Shown: positions 27,951 to 40,216 of the stretch, one piece after another
Layout: each line of letters begins with the position of its first letter
Position numbering within the stretch: the stretch's first letter is position 1
Source of the DNA: Oceanospirillaceae bacterium
GTDB lineage: Bacteria; Pseudomonadota; Gammaproteobacteria; Pseudomonadales; Balneatricaceae
Assembly: GCA_024686035.1 (NCBI GenBank)
Contig: JAIBDW010000006.1
Coordinates: forward strand, 1-51,929
Direction of reading: 5' to 3'
DNA length: 51,929 nucleotides
The notes under the pieces: generated by a model
Database searches by the model: none
The model's input: only the letters and a program-made list of their open reading frames with translations
Told to the model about the DNA's origin: nothing
Program-made: the position numbers and the translations under genes

Positions 27951-30788
27951 ATGCAAGACAGCGTAATGGAGCAGCAGAGGCGCGAGTCTCATTTCTCTGG
28001 TGGGAACTTCGCGTACATTGAAGAAATGTACGAAACCTATTTACGTGACCCCAATGCAGTGCCAGAGCAATGGCGGCAAGAATTTGATCAACTTCCACGA
28101 GTGCCAAGCTCGATCAGTGGCGATATACCTCACTCTACAATAAAAGAACACTTCGTACTTTTAGGTAAAAATCAAAGTAAATCTCATCCTGTACAAACTT
28201 CTACTCTAAGCAGTGATCATGAGCGCAAGCAAGTGCGCGTGATGCGGCTGATTAATGCCTACCGTTTGCATGGTCACCAAGTAGCAAGCTTAGATCCTTT
28301 AGAGCTTCAGCCTAAAGAAGTGGTGCCTACTCTTGATTTACATTTCCATGAATTATCAGCGGCTGATTTAGACACTGTTTTTCAGGTGGGTGCATCATAC
28401 TTAGGCAAAGAAGAAATGCCTTTGTCAGAAATTATTGCAGGGCTTGAAAAAACTTATTGTTCAACAGTGGGCTGTGAGTACAGCCACATTGTAAATACAG
28501 ATGAAAAACTATGGATCAGACAGCGAGTCGAGTCAGTTCGCAGTCACCCTACACATACACCAGCAAAGCGCCGCCACATTTTCGAACGCTTAATCGCAGC
28601 TGAAGGTTTAGAAAAATATTTAGCCTCTCGTTTTTCTGGTGCCAAGCGTTTTGGCCTAGAAGGTGGTGAAACTCTTATCCCAATGTTGGATAACATTATC
28701 CAACGCTCAGGCAGTAACAAAGCTAAAGAAATTGTTATTGGTATGGCCCACCGTGGCCGCCTTAATGTATTGATTAATATTTTTGGCAAAAATCCCGTTG
28801 ATTTGTTTGAAGAGTTTGAAGGCAAACGGCCTTTAAATACCTCTGGTGACGTTAAATATCATCAAGGCTTTTCAACCAACGTGAACACTCCAGGTGGAGA
28901 AGTTCACATGGCTTTAGCTTTCAACCCTTCACATTTAGAAATTGCTAATCCAGTAGCTGAAGGTTCAGTGCGTGCTCGTCAAGATCGACGCAATGATCCA
29001 CACGGGGATACCGTATTACCCATTTGTCTGCATGGTGATGCAGCGTTTGCAGGCCAAGGCGTGGTAATGGAAACGTTACAAATGTCCCAAACTCGTGCCT
29101 ATAAAACGGGCGGCACTGTACATATTGTCATCAATAACCAAGTAGGCTTTACGACCAGTAAAAAAGAAGATGCACGTACAACACCTTATTGCACAGACGT
29201 TGCTAAATTTATAGACGCACCCATTTTCCATGTCAATGGTGATGATCCAGACGCAGTCGCCTTTGTATCTGAGCTAGCGCTGGATTACCGCAATGAATTT
29301 AAACGCGACGTGGTGATCGATTTAGTGTGTTATCGCCGTCGCGGGCACAATGAAGCTGATGAGCCCTCGGGCACGCAGCCTTTGATGTACAACGCCATCA
29401 AAGCTAAGGCAACCGTGGCCACATTATACGGTCAACAATTGGTTAGCGATGGTGTTCTTACACAAGAAGATATTACTATTTCGCAAAACGATTACCGTAA
29501 TGCATTGGATAACGGCGAGCATGTGGCTAAATCTCTTGTGACTACACCTGATGAAAGCTTATTTGTTAACTGGAAACCCTATTTGGACCATGAGTGGACA
29601 GCTGCTGGTGATACTCGTGTGTCTGCTGAGGTATTAAAAGATTTAGGTAAGCGTTTAGATCAAGTACCTCAAGGTTTTGTAGTGCAGCGCCAAGTGAAGA
29701 AAATTCTTGATGACCGTTTGAAAATGGCATCAGGTGCAACAGAAATCAACTGGGGTTTTGCTGAAGTGATGGCTTATGCCTCTTTGTTAGAGGAAGGTTA
29801 TCCTATCCGTCTAACTGGCCAAGATGTGGGACGAGGAACCTTCTCACACCGTCACGCAGTGCTGCATGATCAAAAAGGCAGCGGGGCTTATGTGCCTTTA
29901 CGCAACCTATCACCCACACAGCCTCAGTTCACCATCTTTGACTCTCTTTTGTCAGAAGAGGCGGTATTGGCTTTTGAATATGGCTATGCATCAACTGCGC
30001 CAGAAGGGTTGGTTATTTGGGAAGCTCAATTTGGCGATTTTGCCAACGGAGCCCAAGTAGTGATCGATCAGTTTATTACCAGTGGGGAACATAAGTGGGG
30101 CCGTATGTGTGGCTTAACGATGCTATTACCCCACGGTTATGAAGGCCAAGGCCCAGAGCACTCTTCAGCGCGTTTAGAGCGATTTTTACAACTGTGCGCT
30201 GAGCATAATATTCAGGTGTGTGTGCCGACGACTCCAGCACAAATATTTCACCTGATTAGACGCCAAGTGATACGCCCAATGCGTAAGCCACTAGTGGTCA
30301 TGTCGCCTAAGAGCTTACTCCGTCACAAAGTGGCTATCTCAAGCTTAGACGAGCTAGCTAATGGCGAATTTCAAAATGTCATTGATGATGTAGATGACCA
30401 TAGCAAAGATGCAGTGAAACGAGTTGTGCTAACCAGTGGTAAGGTTTACTACGATTTACTTGAACAGCGTCGTTTGGGCAAGTTAGATCATGTTGCTATT
30501 GTTCGGATTGAGCAACTGTATCCGTTCCCTGAACAGCACCTAGCAGACACATTAGCACAATATAAGAATCTAGATATCGTAGTTTGGTGTCAAGAAGAGC
30601 CACAAAATCAAGGCGCTTGGTATTGCAGTCAGCACCATATGCGTAAAGTTGTTCAAGATGGCCGTCCTAGCCTACCTCTGGTGGTTGCTTCAAGGCCTGC
30701 CTCAGCTGCGCCAGCATGTGGTTATATGTCTGTGCACTTAGAAGAACAACGTTATTTAGTAGCCCAAGCACTGGGATTAGAATCATGA
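27951..30788 (+). CDS. sucA: 2-oxoglutarate dehydrogenase E1 component
   Basis: 945 aa; IGMAHRGRLNVL, HLEIANPVAEGSVRARQ, HGDAAFAGQGVV, ENQGAWYC-like C-terminus. Confidence 0.98.
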   Translation: MQDSVMEQQRRESHFSGGNFAYIEEMYETYLRDPNAVPEQWRQEFDQLPRVPSSISGDIPHSTIKEHFVLLGKNQSKSHPVQTSTLSSDHERKQVRVMRLINAYRLHGHQVASLDPLELQPKEVVPTLDLHFHELSAADLDTVFQVGASYLGKEEMPLSEIIAGLEKTYCSTVGCEYSHIVNTDEKLWIRQRVESVRSHPTHTPAKRRHIFERLIAAEGLEKYLASRFSGAKRFGLEGGETLIPMLDNIIQRSGSNKAKEIVIGMAHRGRLNVLINIFGKNPVDLFEEFEGKRPLNTSGDVKYHQGFSTNVNTPGGEVHMALAFNPSHLEIANPVAEGSVRARQDRRNDPHGDTVLPICLHGDAAFAGQGVVMETLQMSQTRAYKTGGTVHIVINNQVGFTTSKKEDARTTPYCTDVAKFIDAPIFHVNGDDPDAVAFVSELALDYRNEFKRDVVIDLVCYRRRGHNEADEPSGTQPLMYNAIKAKATVATLYGQQLVSDGVLTQEDITISQNDYRNALDNGEHVAKSLVTTPDESLFVNWKPYLDHEWTAAGDTRVSAEVLKDLGKRLDQVPQGFVVQRQVKKILDDRLKMASGATEINWGFAEVMAYASLLEEGYPIRLTGQDVGRGTFSHRHAVLHDQKGSGAYVPLRNLSPTQPQFTIFDSLLSEEAVLAFEYGYASTAPEGLVIWEAQFGDFANGAQVVIDQFITSGEHKWGRMCGLTMLLPHGYEGQGPEHSSARLERFLQLCAEHNIQVCVPTTPAQIFHLIRRQVIRPMRKPLVVMSPKSLLRHKVAISSLDELANGEFQNVIDDVDDHSKDAVKRVVLTSGKVYYDLLEQRRLGKLDHVAIVRIEQLYPFPEQHLADTLAQYKNLDIVVWCQEEPQNQGAWYCSQHHMRKVVQDGRPSLPLVVASRPASAAPACGYMSVHLEEQRYLVAQALGLES

Positions 30789-30838
30789 ACGGGTTAATTG
30801 AGCAAACCCCACAAATCAATAAAGCGAAGAGATAAACC

Positions 30839-32050
30839 ATGTCTATTGAAATTAAAGCCCCATCTTTTCCTGAGTCTGTGGCCGACGGTACTATTGCTAC
30901 TTGGCACAAGCAACCAGGTGAGGCGTGCAAACGTGATGACTTGATTGTTGATATTGAGACCGATAAAGTAGTGATGGAAGTGGTTGCGCCAGCTGACGGT
31001 AGCTTGTCAGAAATCATGGCAGCTGAAGGAAGTACTGTGTTGAGTAACGCATTGATCGCTATGTTTGTTGCAGGCGATGTAGTCGCACCAGCCCAAGCAG
31101 TGGCTGCGCCAGAGGCTGATTCTGGCGCACTTGATGCAAGCGGTCCAGCGGTCCGTAAATTACTTAACGAAAACAATTTAGAAGCGAATCAAATTGTAGG
31201 TACAGGTAAGGGCGGACGTTTACTCAAAGAAGACGTGCTTAATTACTTGAAAAATCCAAGTACGGCTGCGCCAGCTGCCACAGCACTAGTTGCAGCACCA
31301 GCAGCTGTTGCCGCAGAAATGCCTGCACCCTCTACTGGGCCTTCACATCGCACTTCGCGCCGTGTGCCTATGACGCGGTTGCGTGCAACCATTGCAAAAC
31401 GTTTAGTGTCTGCTCAAAATGAAGCAGCGATGCTCACTACCTACAATGAAGTCGACATGTCGCCTATTATGGCGCTTCGAAAGCAATACAAAGCACAATT
31501 TGAAAAAGCTCATAACGGTACTCGTTTAGGCTTTATGTCCTTCTTTGTCAAGGCGGCAGCAGAAGCGCTAAAACGTTTCCCTGCAGTTAATGCCTCATTA
31601 GATGGTAATGACATGGTCTATCATGCATATCAAGATATTAGTGTTGCGGTGTCTACAGATCGTGGCTTGGTAGTGCCTGTGCTACGTGATGTAGAAGCAA
31701 TGAGCTTAGCTGACATCGAAAAGGGTATTGTAGGTTTAGCTACCCAAGCTAAGGCAGGCAAACTGACACTAGAAGACATGCAAGGTGGCACTTTTACCAT
31801 CACTAATGGTGGTATTTTTGGATCACTATTGTCCACTCCCATTTTGAATGCGCCACAAACTGCCATCCTAGGAATGCACACTATCCAAGATCGCCCTGTG
31901 GCAGAAAATGGCCAAGTTGTTATTCGTCCAATGATGTACTTAGCTTTGTCTTATGATCATAGAATGATCGATGGCAAGGATGCGGTTCAGTTCCTAGTGA
32001 CCATTAAGGAATTACTGCAAGACCCAGCACGGATATTACTAGAAATATAA
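30839..32050 (+). CDS. sucB: Dihydrolipoyllysine-residue succinyltransferase (E2)
   Basis: One lipoyl domain ([11 protein letters not shown]), E3-binding domain, catalytic [16 protein letters not shown]. Confidence 0.98.
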   Translation: MSIEIKAPSFPESVADGTIATWHKQPGEACKRDDLIVDIETDKVVMEVVAPADGSLSEIMAAEGSTVLSNALIAMFVAGDVVAPAQAVAAPEADSGALDASGPAVRKLLNENNLEANQIVGTGKGGRLLKEDVLNYLKNPSTAAPAATALVAAPAAVAAEMPAPSTGPSHRTSRRVPMTRLRATIAKRLVSAQNEAAMLTTYNEVDMSPIMALRKQYKAQFEKAHNGTRLGFMSFFVKAAAEALKRFPAVNASLDGNDMVYHAYQDISVAVSTDRGLVVPVLRDVEAMSLADIEKGIVGLATQAKAGKLTLEDMQGGTFTITNGGIFGSLLSTPILNAPQTAILGMHTIQDRPVAENGQVVIRPMMYLALSYDHRMIDGKDAVQFLVTIKELLQDPARILLEI

Positions 32051-32080
32051 GCCAGCCTATAAACCTAGTCTGTGTTGTAG

Positions 32081-32090
32081 TTCTACGTAG
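32081..32090. repeat. TTCTACGTAG motif upstream of lpd, shared with the sdhC upstream region
   Basis: Same 10-mer at 24531-24540; core CTACGTAG is palindromic. Confidence 0.5.
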
Positions 32091-32104
32091 ATTAAAAAAC
32101 ATGA

Positions 32105-33556
<1,452 letters not shown>

Positions 33557-33597
33557 TTAGTTAAGTTAAATTTAACGTTAAGTAAACAGGCAACATA

Positions 33598-34767
33598 ATG
33601 AATCTTCATGAATATCAAGGCAAACAGTTGTTTGCCCAGTACGGCTTGCCCGTATCTACTGGCATAGCCGTAGATACGGCAGAAGAAGCGATGGCTGCAC
33701 TGGATCAGATTCCAGGCGAGCGTTGGGTAATTAAAGCACAAGTTCATGCCGGCGGTCGCGGCAAAGCAGGTGGTGTGCAGCTCATCTCATCAAAGCAAGA
33801 AGCAGCTGATTTTGCTAATAAGTGGCTAGGTCAGCGCATGGTTACCTACCAGACAGATGCCAATGGCCAGCCTGTTTCTAAAGTGTATCTTGAAACCTGC
33901 ACTGATATCGCTCAAGAGCTTTATCTTGGTGCTGTGGTTGATCGCAGTAGTCAACGCATTGTATTTATGGCCTCTACCGAAGGTGGCGTAGAAATAGAAC
34001 AGGTTGCTGAAGAGACACCTGAAAAAATTCTTAAGGCAGAAATTGATCCTTTAACAGGCGCACAACCTTATCAAGGTCGTGACTTGGCGTTTAAACTTGG
34101 CCTTAAGGGCAAGCAGATTGGTCAGTTTACAAAAATCTTTATGGGCTTGGCGCAGTTGTTTCAGGACAAAGATCTTGCACTACTTGAAATCAACCCTTTA
34201 GTAGTCACAGATGCCGATGATTTACACTGTTTGGATGCTAAGGTAGTGATTGACAGTAACGCGGTGTATCGTCACAAAGACATTCAAGCTATGCATGATC
34301 CAAGCCAAGATGATGAGCGTGAAGCGCATGCTGCTTCTTGGGAGCTAAACTACGTTGCCCTAGATGGCACCATAGGTTGTTTGGTTAACGGTGCAGGCCT
34401 AGCGATGGGCACTATGGATATTGTGGCTTTACATGGTGGCTTCCCGGCTAACTTTTTAGACGTAGGCGGCGGTGCAACCAAAGAACGCGTAACAGAGGCA
34501 TTCAAAATCATCTTGTCTGATGATAGCGTAAAAGCCGTACTTGTTAACATCTTTGGTGGCATTGTACGTTGTGATTTGATTGCAGAAGGTATTATTGGTG
34601 CAGTTAAAGAAGTAGGCGTAAGTGTTCCGGTAGTTGTGCGTTTGGAAGGTAATAATGCACAATTAGGCAGTCAAAAGTTGGCTGAAAGTGGCCTTGATAT
34701 TATAGCCGCCACTAGCTTAAGTGGTGCAGCCCAGCAAGTGGTTGCAGCAGCTGGAGGTGAAGCATGA
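33598..34767 (+). CDS. sucC: Succinyl-CoA synthetase beta subunit
   Basis: [35 protein letters not shown]-like; [17 protein letters not shown]. Confidence 0.98.
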   Translation: MNLHEYQGKQLFAQYGLPVSTGIAVDTAEEAMAALDQIPGERWVIKAQVHAGGRGKAGGVQLISSKQEAADFANKWLGQRMVTYQTDANGQPVSKVYLETCTDIAQELYLGAVVDRSSQRIVFMASTEGGVEIEQVAEETPEKILKAEIDPLTGAQPYQGRDLAFKLGLKGKQIGQFTKIFMGLAQLFQDKDLALLEINPLVVTDADDLHCLDAKVVIDSNAVYRHKDIQAMHDPSQDDEREAHAASWELNYVALDGTIGCLVNGAGLAMGTMDIVALHGGFPANFLDVGGGATKERVTEAFKIILSDDSVKAVLVNIFGGIVRCDLIAEGIIGAVKEVGVSVPVVVRLEGNNAQLGSQKLAESGLDIIAATSLSGAAQQVVAAAGGEA

Positions 34768-35639
34768 GCATCTTGATTAATAAAGACACCAAGGTGATTT
34801 GCCAAGGTTTTACTGGTAGCCAGGGTACTTTTCACTCTGAACAAGCTATTGAATATGGCACTAAAATGGTTGGTGGTGTAACCCCTGGTAAAGGTGGCAC
34901 AACGCATTTAGGTCTACCGGTATTTAATACGGTTGCTGAAGCCGTTGCAGCCACAGGTGCGCAAGCTTCTGTGATCTATGTACCTGCAGCTTTTTGTAAG
35001 GATTCTATCCTAGAAGCAGCCAATTATGGTATTAAGTTTATTGTTGCTATTACCGAAGGTATACCCACTCTAGACATGTTGGAATGTAAGGTCATTTGTG
35101 ACCAGTTGGGCGTTCGTTTAGTAGGCCCTAACTGCCCAGGAGTGATTACTCCAGGGGAATGTAAAATTGGTATTATGCCAGGCCACATTCACTTACCAGG
35201 TAAAGTAGGCATAGTGTCTCGTTCTGGCACACTCACGTATGAAGCTGTTAAACAAACCACAGATGCAGGCTTTGGTCAGTCTACTTGTGTAGGTATTGGT
35301 GGTGATCCTATTCCAGGCACCAACTTTATCGACGTGCTTGAGTTGTTTGAAAAAGATCCAGCCACAGAAGCTATCGTTATGATTGGCGAAATCGGTGGCA
35401 CGGCAGAAGAAGAAGCGGCAGCTTACATTAAAGCTAACGTTACTAAGCCAGTTGTATCTTACATTGCCGGTGTTACAGCCCCTGCTGGTAAGCGTATGGG
35501 CCATGCGGGTGCGATTATTTCAGGTGGTAAAGGCACTGCAGATGAGAAGTTTGCAGCATTAGAAGATGCAGGTGTTAAAACGGTTCGCTCCTTGGCTGAC
35601 ATTGGTCAAGCACTAAAAGAAATTACTGGTTGGAGCTAA
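34764..35639 (+). CDS. sucD: Succinyl-CoA synthetase alpha subunit
   Basis: [57 protein letters not shown]. Confidence 0.98.
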   Translation: MSILINKDTKVICQGFTGSQGTFHSEQAIEYGTKMVGGVTPGKGGTTHLGLPVFNTVAEAVAATGAQASVIYVPAAFCKDSILEAANYGIKFIVAITEGIPTLDMLECKVICDQLGVRLVGPNCPGVITPGECKIGIMPGHIHLPGKVGIVSRSGTLTYEAVKQTTDAGFGQSTCVGIGGDPIPGTNFIDVLELFEKDPATEAIVMIGEIGGTAEEEAAAYIKANVTKPVVSYIAGVTAPAGKRMGHAGAIISGGKGTADEKFAALEDAGVKTVRSLADIGQALKEITGWS

Positions 35640-35663
35640 AGAGCTTTAATTAATTATTTCATT

Positions 35664-35701
35664 AAAAAGGCCACCCTAGCTTAACTAGGGTGGCCTTTTT
35701 T
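35664..35701. terminator. Rho-independent terminator at the end of the TCA block (bidirectional geometry)
   Basis: AAAAAGGCCACCCTAG-CTTAA-CTAGGGTGGCCTTTTTT: 16-bp stem between convergent sucD and metG. Confidence 0.95.
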
Positions 35702-35739
35702 GTGGCTATAAATAAGCTTGTCAGATAAAACCTAGTGCC

Positions 35740-37428
35740 CTAGTCCACACTAGCTTTAAGCGCCAGCTCTAAAGCCACCTCTACCTTGGAGTCTTCAAGG
35801 ATAGCCTCTATTTGACTAGCCTCAATGCGGGTAATAAGAGGTTTAAACTTCTCCATGCCATGGGCAACTAGCGGTGTACCTACGCAAGACCAAGACAGAT
35901 CATCATTGAGGAAGACGGCAGCGTCTTTAGTCATAACAGGTAACACAGGTTTTAGATAAATCATTAACATGCGGAACATGTTTAAACCTGTTGAACAAAT
36001 GTCTTGTACCTGCTGTTCACAGCCTTCTTGCTTAGCCAACACCCACGGTTCTTTATCTGCGATGTACTGATTGGCATGGTCGGCTAAGGTCATAATCGAC
36101 TTAATGGCCTTGCCAAATTCACGGCTTTCATAATGCTGCGCAATAATTAGCTGCTTATCTGCAAAGGATTTAAGTAACTCAGGCTCGCTTACCTTGGCGC
36201 TTAATTGACCATCAAACTTCTTGGTAATAAACCCGGCACTGCGGCTGGCAATGTTAACTACCTTGCCCACCAAATCAGAGTTTACACGCTGTACAAAGTC
36301 TTCCAGATTTAAATCTATGTCATCAACCTTGCTGTTAAGTTTGGCGGCAAAGTAATAGCGTAAGTACTCTGGGTTAAGGTTTCGAAGATAAGTGCTGGCT
36401 TTGATAAAGGTACCACGGGATTTGGACATTTTTTGTCCATTCACCGTTAAAAATCCATGCGCATATACTGCTGTTGGGGTTCGAAATTCTGCTGCATGCA
36501 GCATGGCAGGCCAAAATAGGCCATGAAAGTTAATAATGTCTTTGCCGATGAAGTGATACAACTCTGTGCTGGAATCTTTGTTCCAATAATGGTCAAATTC
36601 TAAGTTGTGGGTACGTTCACATAAGTTTTTAAAACTAGCCATATAACCAATTGGCGCATCCAGCCACACATAAAAAAACTTATTTTCTTGGCCTGGAATT
36701 TCAAAACCAAAGTAGGGCGCATCTCTGCTGATATCCCATTCTTGCAAACCAGAATCTAACCACTCCGCTAGCTTGTTAGCAATTTCAGTTTGTAGGGTAC
36801 CGCTGCGTGTCCACTCTTTAAGTAAAGCTTCAAAGTTAGGCAGCTTGAAAAATAAGTGAGTGGAATCTTTTTGAATCGGTGTTGCACCTGATATCGCAGA
36901 TTTAGGTTTAATCAAATCAGATGGTGAGTAGGTGGCTCCACAAGCTTCACAGTTATCACCATACTGATCTTCAGTTTTGCATTTTGGGCAAGTGCCTTTA
37001 ATGAACCGGTCGGCCAAAAAAAGTTTCTTCTCAGGATCAAATGCTTGAGTGATAGTGCGTGAGCTGATGTGGCCTTTTTCTTGGCAGGCGTTGTAAATGT
37101 ATTCTGCAAATTCACGGTTTTCAGGCGAATGAGTTGAATAGAAGTTGTCAAAAGACACGTTGAAATCTTTAAAGTCTTGTTCGTGTTCTGCTTGTACATT
37201 GCTAATGAGCTGTTCAGGTGTAATACCTTCTTGCTGAGCCCTGAGCATGATGGCAGTACCGTGCGCATCATCAGCACAGACGTAGTGACAGGTGCTGCCT
37301 ATGTGCCGCTGGTATCGTACCCAGATATCAGTTTGAATGTATTCCAGCATATGACCAAGATGAATTGATCCATTGGCGTATGGTAAGGCGCTGGTTACAA
37401 GTATTTCGCGTGCTTTAGTATCTGTCAT
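35740..37428 (-). CDS. metG: Methionyl-tRNA synthetase, short form
   Basis: [32 protein letters not shown]; Cys zinc knuckle [26 protein letters not shown]. 562 aa. Confidence 0.96.
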   Translation of the reverse strand: MTDTKAREILVTSALPYANGSIHLGHMLEYIQTDIWVRYQRHIGSTCHYVCADDAHGTAIMLRAQQEGITPEQLISNVQAEHEQDFKDFNVSFDNFYSTHSPENREFAEYIYNACQEKGHISSRTITQAFDPEKKLFLADRFIKGTCPKCKTEDQYGDNCEACGATYSPSDLIKPKSAISGATPIQKDSTHLFFKLPNFEALLKEWTRSGTLQTEIANKLAEWLDSGLQEWDISRDAPYFGFEIPGQENKFFYVWLDAPIGYMASFKNLCERTHNLEFDHYWNKDSSTELYHFIGKDIINFHGLFWPAMLHAAEFRTPTAVYAHGFLTVNGQKMSKSRGTFIKASTYLRNLNPEYLRYYFAAKLNSKVDDIDLNLEDFVQRVNSDLVGKVVNIASRSAGFITKKFDGQLSAKVSEPELLKSFADKQLIIAQHYESREFGKAIKSIMTLADHANQYIADKEPWVLAKQEGCEQQVQDICSTGLNMFRMLMIYLKPVLPVMTKDAAVFLNDDLSWSCVGTPLVAHGMEKFKPLITRIEASQIEAILEDSKVEVALELALKASVD

Positions 37429-37616
37429 GGGGTAAGTTTGAGTGCCTTAGGGCGCTAAATGGAGCGCAAACTAGTGGATTTTTAAATTCAGGCACCATTG
37501 TACAAAACATTGGCCTGTACGCCTATACTTTATGCACTTGGGAGCTTAGGATTATGTATTTATGCCCGCTTGCCCTGCTATAATCCAGCTTGATAATCGC
37601 ATCTAGTTGAAGGAGT

Positions 37617-38738
37617 ATGTCTGTGGCCCTTGAGCCTCTACAAACGCAAGAATACCAAGCCCTATTAGACGCCAAAAGTGAAGATCTTCGTTCTCGCTTT
37701 GACGAATTAGGAGACTTTGCCACTGGCGTTGAATTGGATGTATTGCCCTCGAAACCCATACACTATCGTATGCGCGCAGAATTTCGTATGTGGCATGAAG
37801 GTGATGATTTATATTATGCCATGTTCCCACCTGGTAATAAGTACCAACCCATTCGTATAGAATCTTTCCCACAAGCCAGTGAACGTATTAATGACTTGAT
37901 GATGCCGTTGCTTGAAGGAATAAAATCTTCGTTGGTATTAAGTCATAAGCTATTTCAGATAGACTTTTTAAGCAGCCAACGTGGTGAGATTTTGGTTAGT
38001 ATGCTTTACCATAAGCAGCTTGGCGAGGACTGGCTTGCTTTGGCAGATGCTTTACGCATTGAACTGGGGATTAATATTATTGGCCGTGCGCGCAAGCAAA
38101 AACATGTGCTGGGTATGGGCTATATCATGGAAACCCTAAATATTAAGGGTCGCCAGTATCACTACCAGCAAGTAGAAAATGCATTTACCCAGCCTAATGC
38201 GTGCGTTAATGAAAAAATGATCACATGGGCGTGTGAAAGTATTGAGCGCTTTGGCAACACCGATAAACCAGACTTATTGGAGCTGTATTGTGGCAATGGC
38301 AACTTTACCGTGCCGTTAGCTGCAAAATTTCGTAAGGTGATGGCCACAGAAATTGCTAAATCTTCAGTCAATTCAGCTCATTTTAATTTACTTGAAAACC
38401 AGGTTGATAATGTCACTATCGTACGACTTTCTAGTGAGGAAATGACACAAGCCTTAGCTTGCGTGCGTGTTTTTAGGCGTTTGGCTGACGTAGACTTAAC
38501 ACAGTTTGAATTTGGCACTATTTTGGTAGACCCACCAAGAGCCGGTTTAGACCCAGGCACTTTGCAACTTGTACAACAATTTGATCAAGTGGTTTATATA
38601 TCCTGTAATCCAGAAACATTGCTTGATAACTTACAAGAGCTCAAACAAACCCACGATCTTAAACGCTTGGCTTTATTTGACCAATTTCCTTATACCCATC
38701 ATGCCGAGTGCGGTGTGGTGCTGCATAAACGTAATTAA
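37617..38738 (+). CDS. trmA: tRNA (uracil-5-)-methyltransferase
   Basis: HYRMRAEFRMWHEGDDLYYAMF; LLELYCGNGNFTVPLA; LVDPPRAGLDPGT; ISCNPETLLDNL. ATG after AAGGAG. Confidence 0.95.
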   Translation: MSVALEPLQTQEYQALLDAKSEDLRSRFDELGDFATGVELDVLPSKPIHYRMRAEFRMWHEGDDLYYAMFPPGNKYQPIRIESFPQASERINDLMMPLLEGIKSSLVLSHKLFQIDFLSSQRGEILVSMLYHKQLGEDWLALADALRIELGINIIGRARKQKHVLGMGYIMETLNIKGRQYHYQQVENAFTQPNACVNEKMITWACESIERFGNTDKPDLLELYCGNGNFTVPLAAKFRKVMATEIAKSSVNSAHFNLLENQVDNVTIVRLSSEEMTQALACVRVFRRLADVDLTQFEFGTILVDPPRAGLDPGTLQLVQQFDQVVYISCNPETLLDNLQELKQTHDLKRLALFDQFPYTHHAECGVVLHKRN

Positions 38739-38749
38739 TAGGACGCACT

Positions 38750-39577
38750 ATGAGCGATACACGACCAGAAGGTCTTCAAAATATTAAACACATCGTTGCC
38801 GTTGCATCAGGTAAAGGGGGTGTAGGCAAATCTACCACTACTGTAAACGTGGCCTTGGCGATGAGCAAAGCGGGTTTCAAAGTAGGGGTGTTGGATGCTG
38901 ATATTTATGGGCCAAGCCAAGGTTTAATGCTTGGTGTTAGCGAAGGTACCCACCCTGAAACTATGGCAGAAAAATGGTTTGTGCCTATTCAAGCCCATGG
39001 TGTGAGCGTCATGTCGATGGCCTTTTTAGTCGATGCCAATTCACCTATGGTTTGGCGTGGGCCTATGGCTGCAGGGGCACTGCAACAAATGTTATTACAA
39101 ACACATTGGGGTGAATTAGATTACCTATTTGTGGATATGCCTCCAGGTACGGGTGATATTCAGTTAACACTCTGTCAAAAGGCGCAAGTGTCAGGTGCTT
39201 TAATCGTCACTACACCACAAGACTTAGCGCTGTTAGATGCACGCAAAGGCATCGAAATGTTCAATAAGGTGAATGTTCCAGTATTAGGTGTGGTAGAAAA
39301 CATGAGCACCCACGTTTGTAGTCAATGTCATCATGAAGAGGCTATTTTTGGTGCTGGCGGCGGTGCTTCATTAGCGAAGCAATATGGCACACAATTACTT
39401 GCTAGTTTACCACTGAGTATGGATATTAGAGTCCGCGTTGATAGTGGCACGCCAACCGTGGTTGCAGAGCCTCAATCAGCAGCAGCAAATACCTATGCGC
39501 AGTTGGCCCATGCGCTTGTGGGGCAGTTGGATGGTACTAGCCAGTCCATGCCTAATATTAGTATAGATGAAGATTAA
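38750..39577 (+). CDS. mrp: Mrp/ApbC family Fe-S cluster carrier P-loop ATPase
   Basis: [46 protein letters not shown]. No N-terminal MIP18/DUF59 domain. Confidence 0.93.
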   Translation: MSDTRPEGLQNIKHIVAVASGKGGVGKSTTTVNVALAMSKAGFKVGVLDADIYGPSQGLMLGVSEGTHPETMAEKWFVPIQAHGVSVMSMAFLVDANSPMVWRGPMAAGALQQMLLQTHWGELDYLFVDMPPGTGDIQLTLCQKAQVSGALIVTTPQDLALLDARKGIEMFNKVNVPVLGVVENMSTHVCSQCHHEEAIFGAGGGASLAKQYGTQLLASLPLSMDIRVRVDSGTPTVVAEPQSAAANTYAQLAHALVGQLDGTSQSMPNISIDED

Positions 39578-39582
39578 CCACC

Positions 39583-40167
39583 ATGCGTTTAAGTGATAAA
39601 GATATTATAGCGGCGTTAAATAGCGGCAAAATTGGCATTGAACCACGGCCTGAAGATAGCGTCATTACTGGAGTAAGCGTAGACCTTAGGTTGGGCAATA
39701 GCTTTCGCGTGTTTAAAGACCATGCCCGTGCTTTTGTTGATGTGAGCGCTAGCCGAGAAGAGATCAATAGCACTCTTGAAGCCATAATGAGTGAAGAGAT
39801 TGTGGTTGCCCAAGGTGAGAGTTTCTTTTTGCATCCAGGAGAATTAGCACTGGCTGTGACACTGGAATCCATTACTATTCCTGATGATCATGTGGGTTGG
39901 TTAGATGGACGCTCGTCGTTGGCAAGGCTTGGACTTATGGTTCACGTCACAGCCCATCGCATTGATCCAGGTTGGAGTGGGGCGATTGTGCTTGAATGTT
40001 TTAACAGTGGTAAATTGCCATTGGCCTTAAAGCCTAACATGACGATTGGTGCAATCAATTTTGAAACTTTGTCTAGTCCGGCCCTAAGGCCCTATAACAA
40101 ACGTGTGGACGCCAAATATAAGCACCAGCAAAGTGCGGTGGCTAGTCGTATAGACCAAGACAGCTAG
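39583..40167 (+). CDS. dcd: dCTP deaminase
   Basis: [55 protein letters not shown]. Confidence 0.97.
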   Translation: MRLSDKDIIAALNSGKIGIEPRPEDSVITGVSVDLRLGNSFRVFKDHARAFVDVSASREEINSTLEAIMSEEIVVAQGESFFLHPGELALAVTLESITIPDDHVGWLDGRSSLARLGLMVHVTAHRIDPGWSGAIVLECFNSGKLPLALKPNMTIGAINFETLSSPALRPYNKRVDAKYKHQQSAVASRIDQDS

Positions 40168-40177
40168 AGCACCCCCA

Positions 40178-40206
40178 AGTTCAGCTACCCCACGGGTGGC
40201 TGAACT
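40178..40206. other. Hairpin between convergent dcd and tolC-family genes
   Basis: AGTTCAGCTACCC / GGGTGGCTGAACT, 13-bp stem with one G.U and a 3-nt loop; no T tract on either strand. Confidence 0.6.
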
Positions 40207-40216
40207 CACATGCCCA

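Noticed and set aside
30667-31176. 169-aa minus-strand ORF over the sucA/sucB junction
   Set aside because: Antisense to the clearly coding sucA 3' end and sucB lipoyl domain; composition mirrors the Ala-rich sense strand; no recognisable family.
36912-37277. 121-aa minus-strand alternate-frame ORF inside metG
   Set aside because: Overlaps metG on the same strand in another frame; metG motifs are unambiguous.
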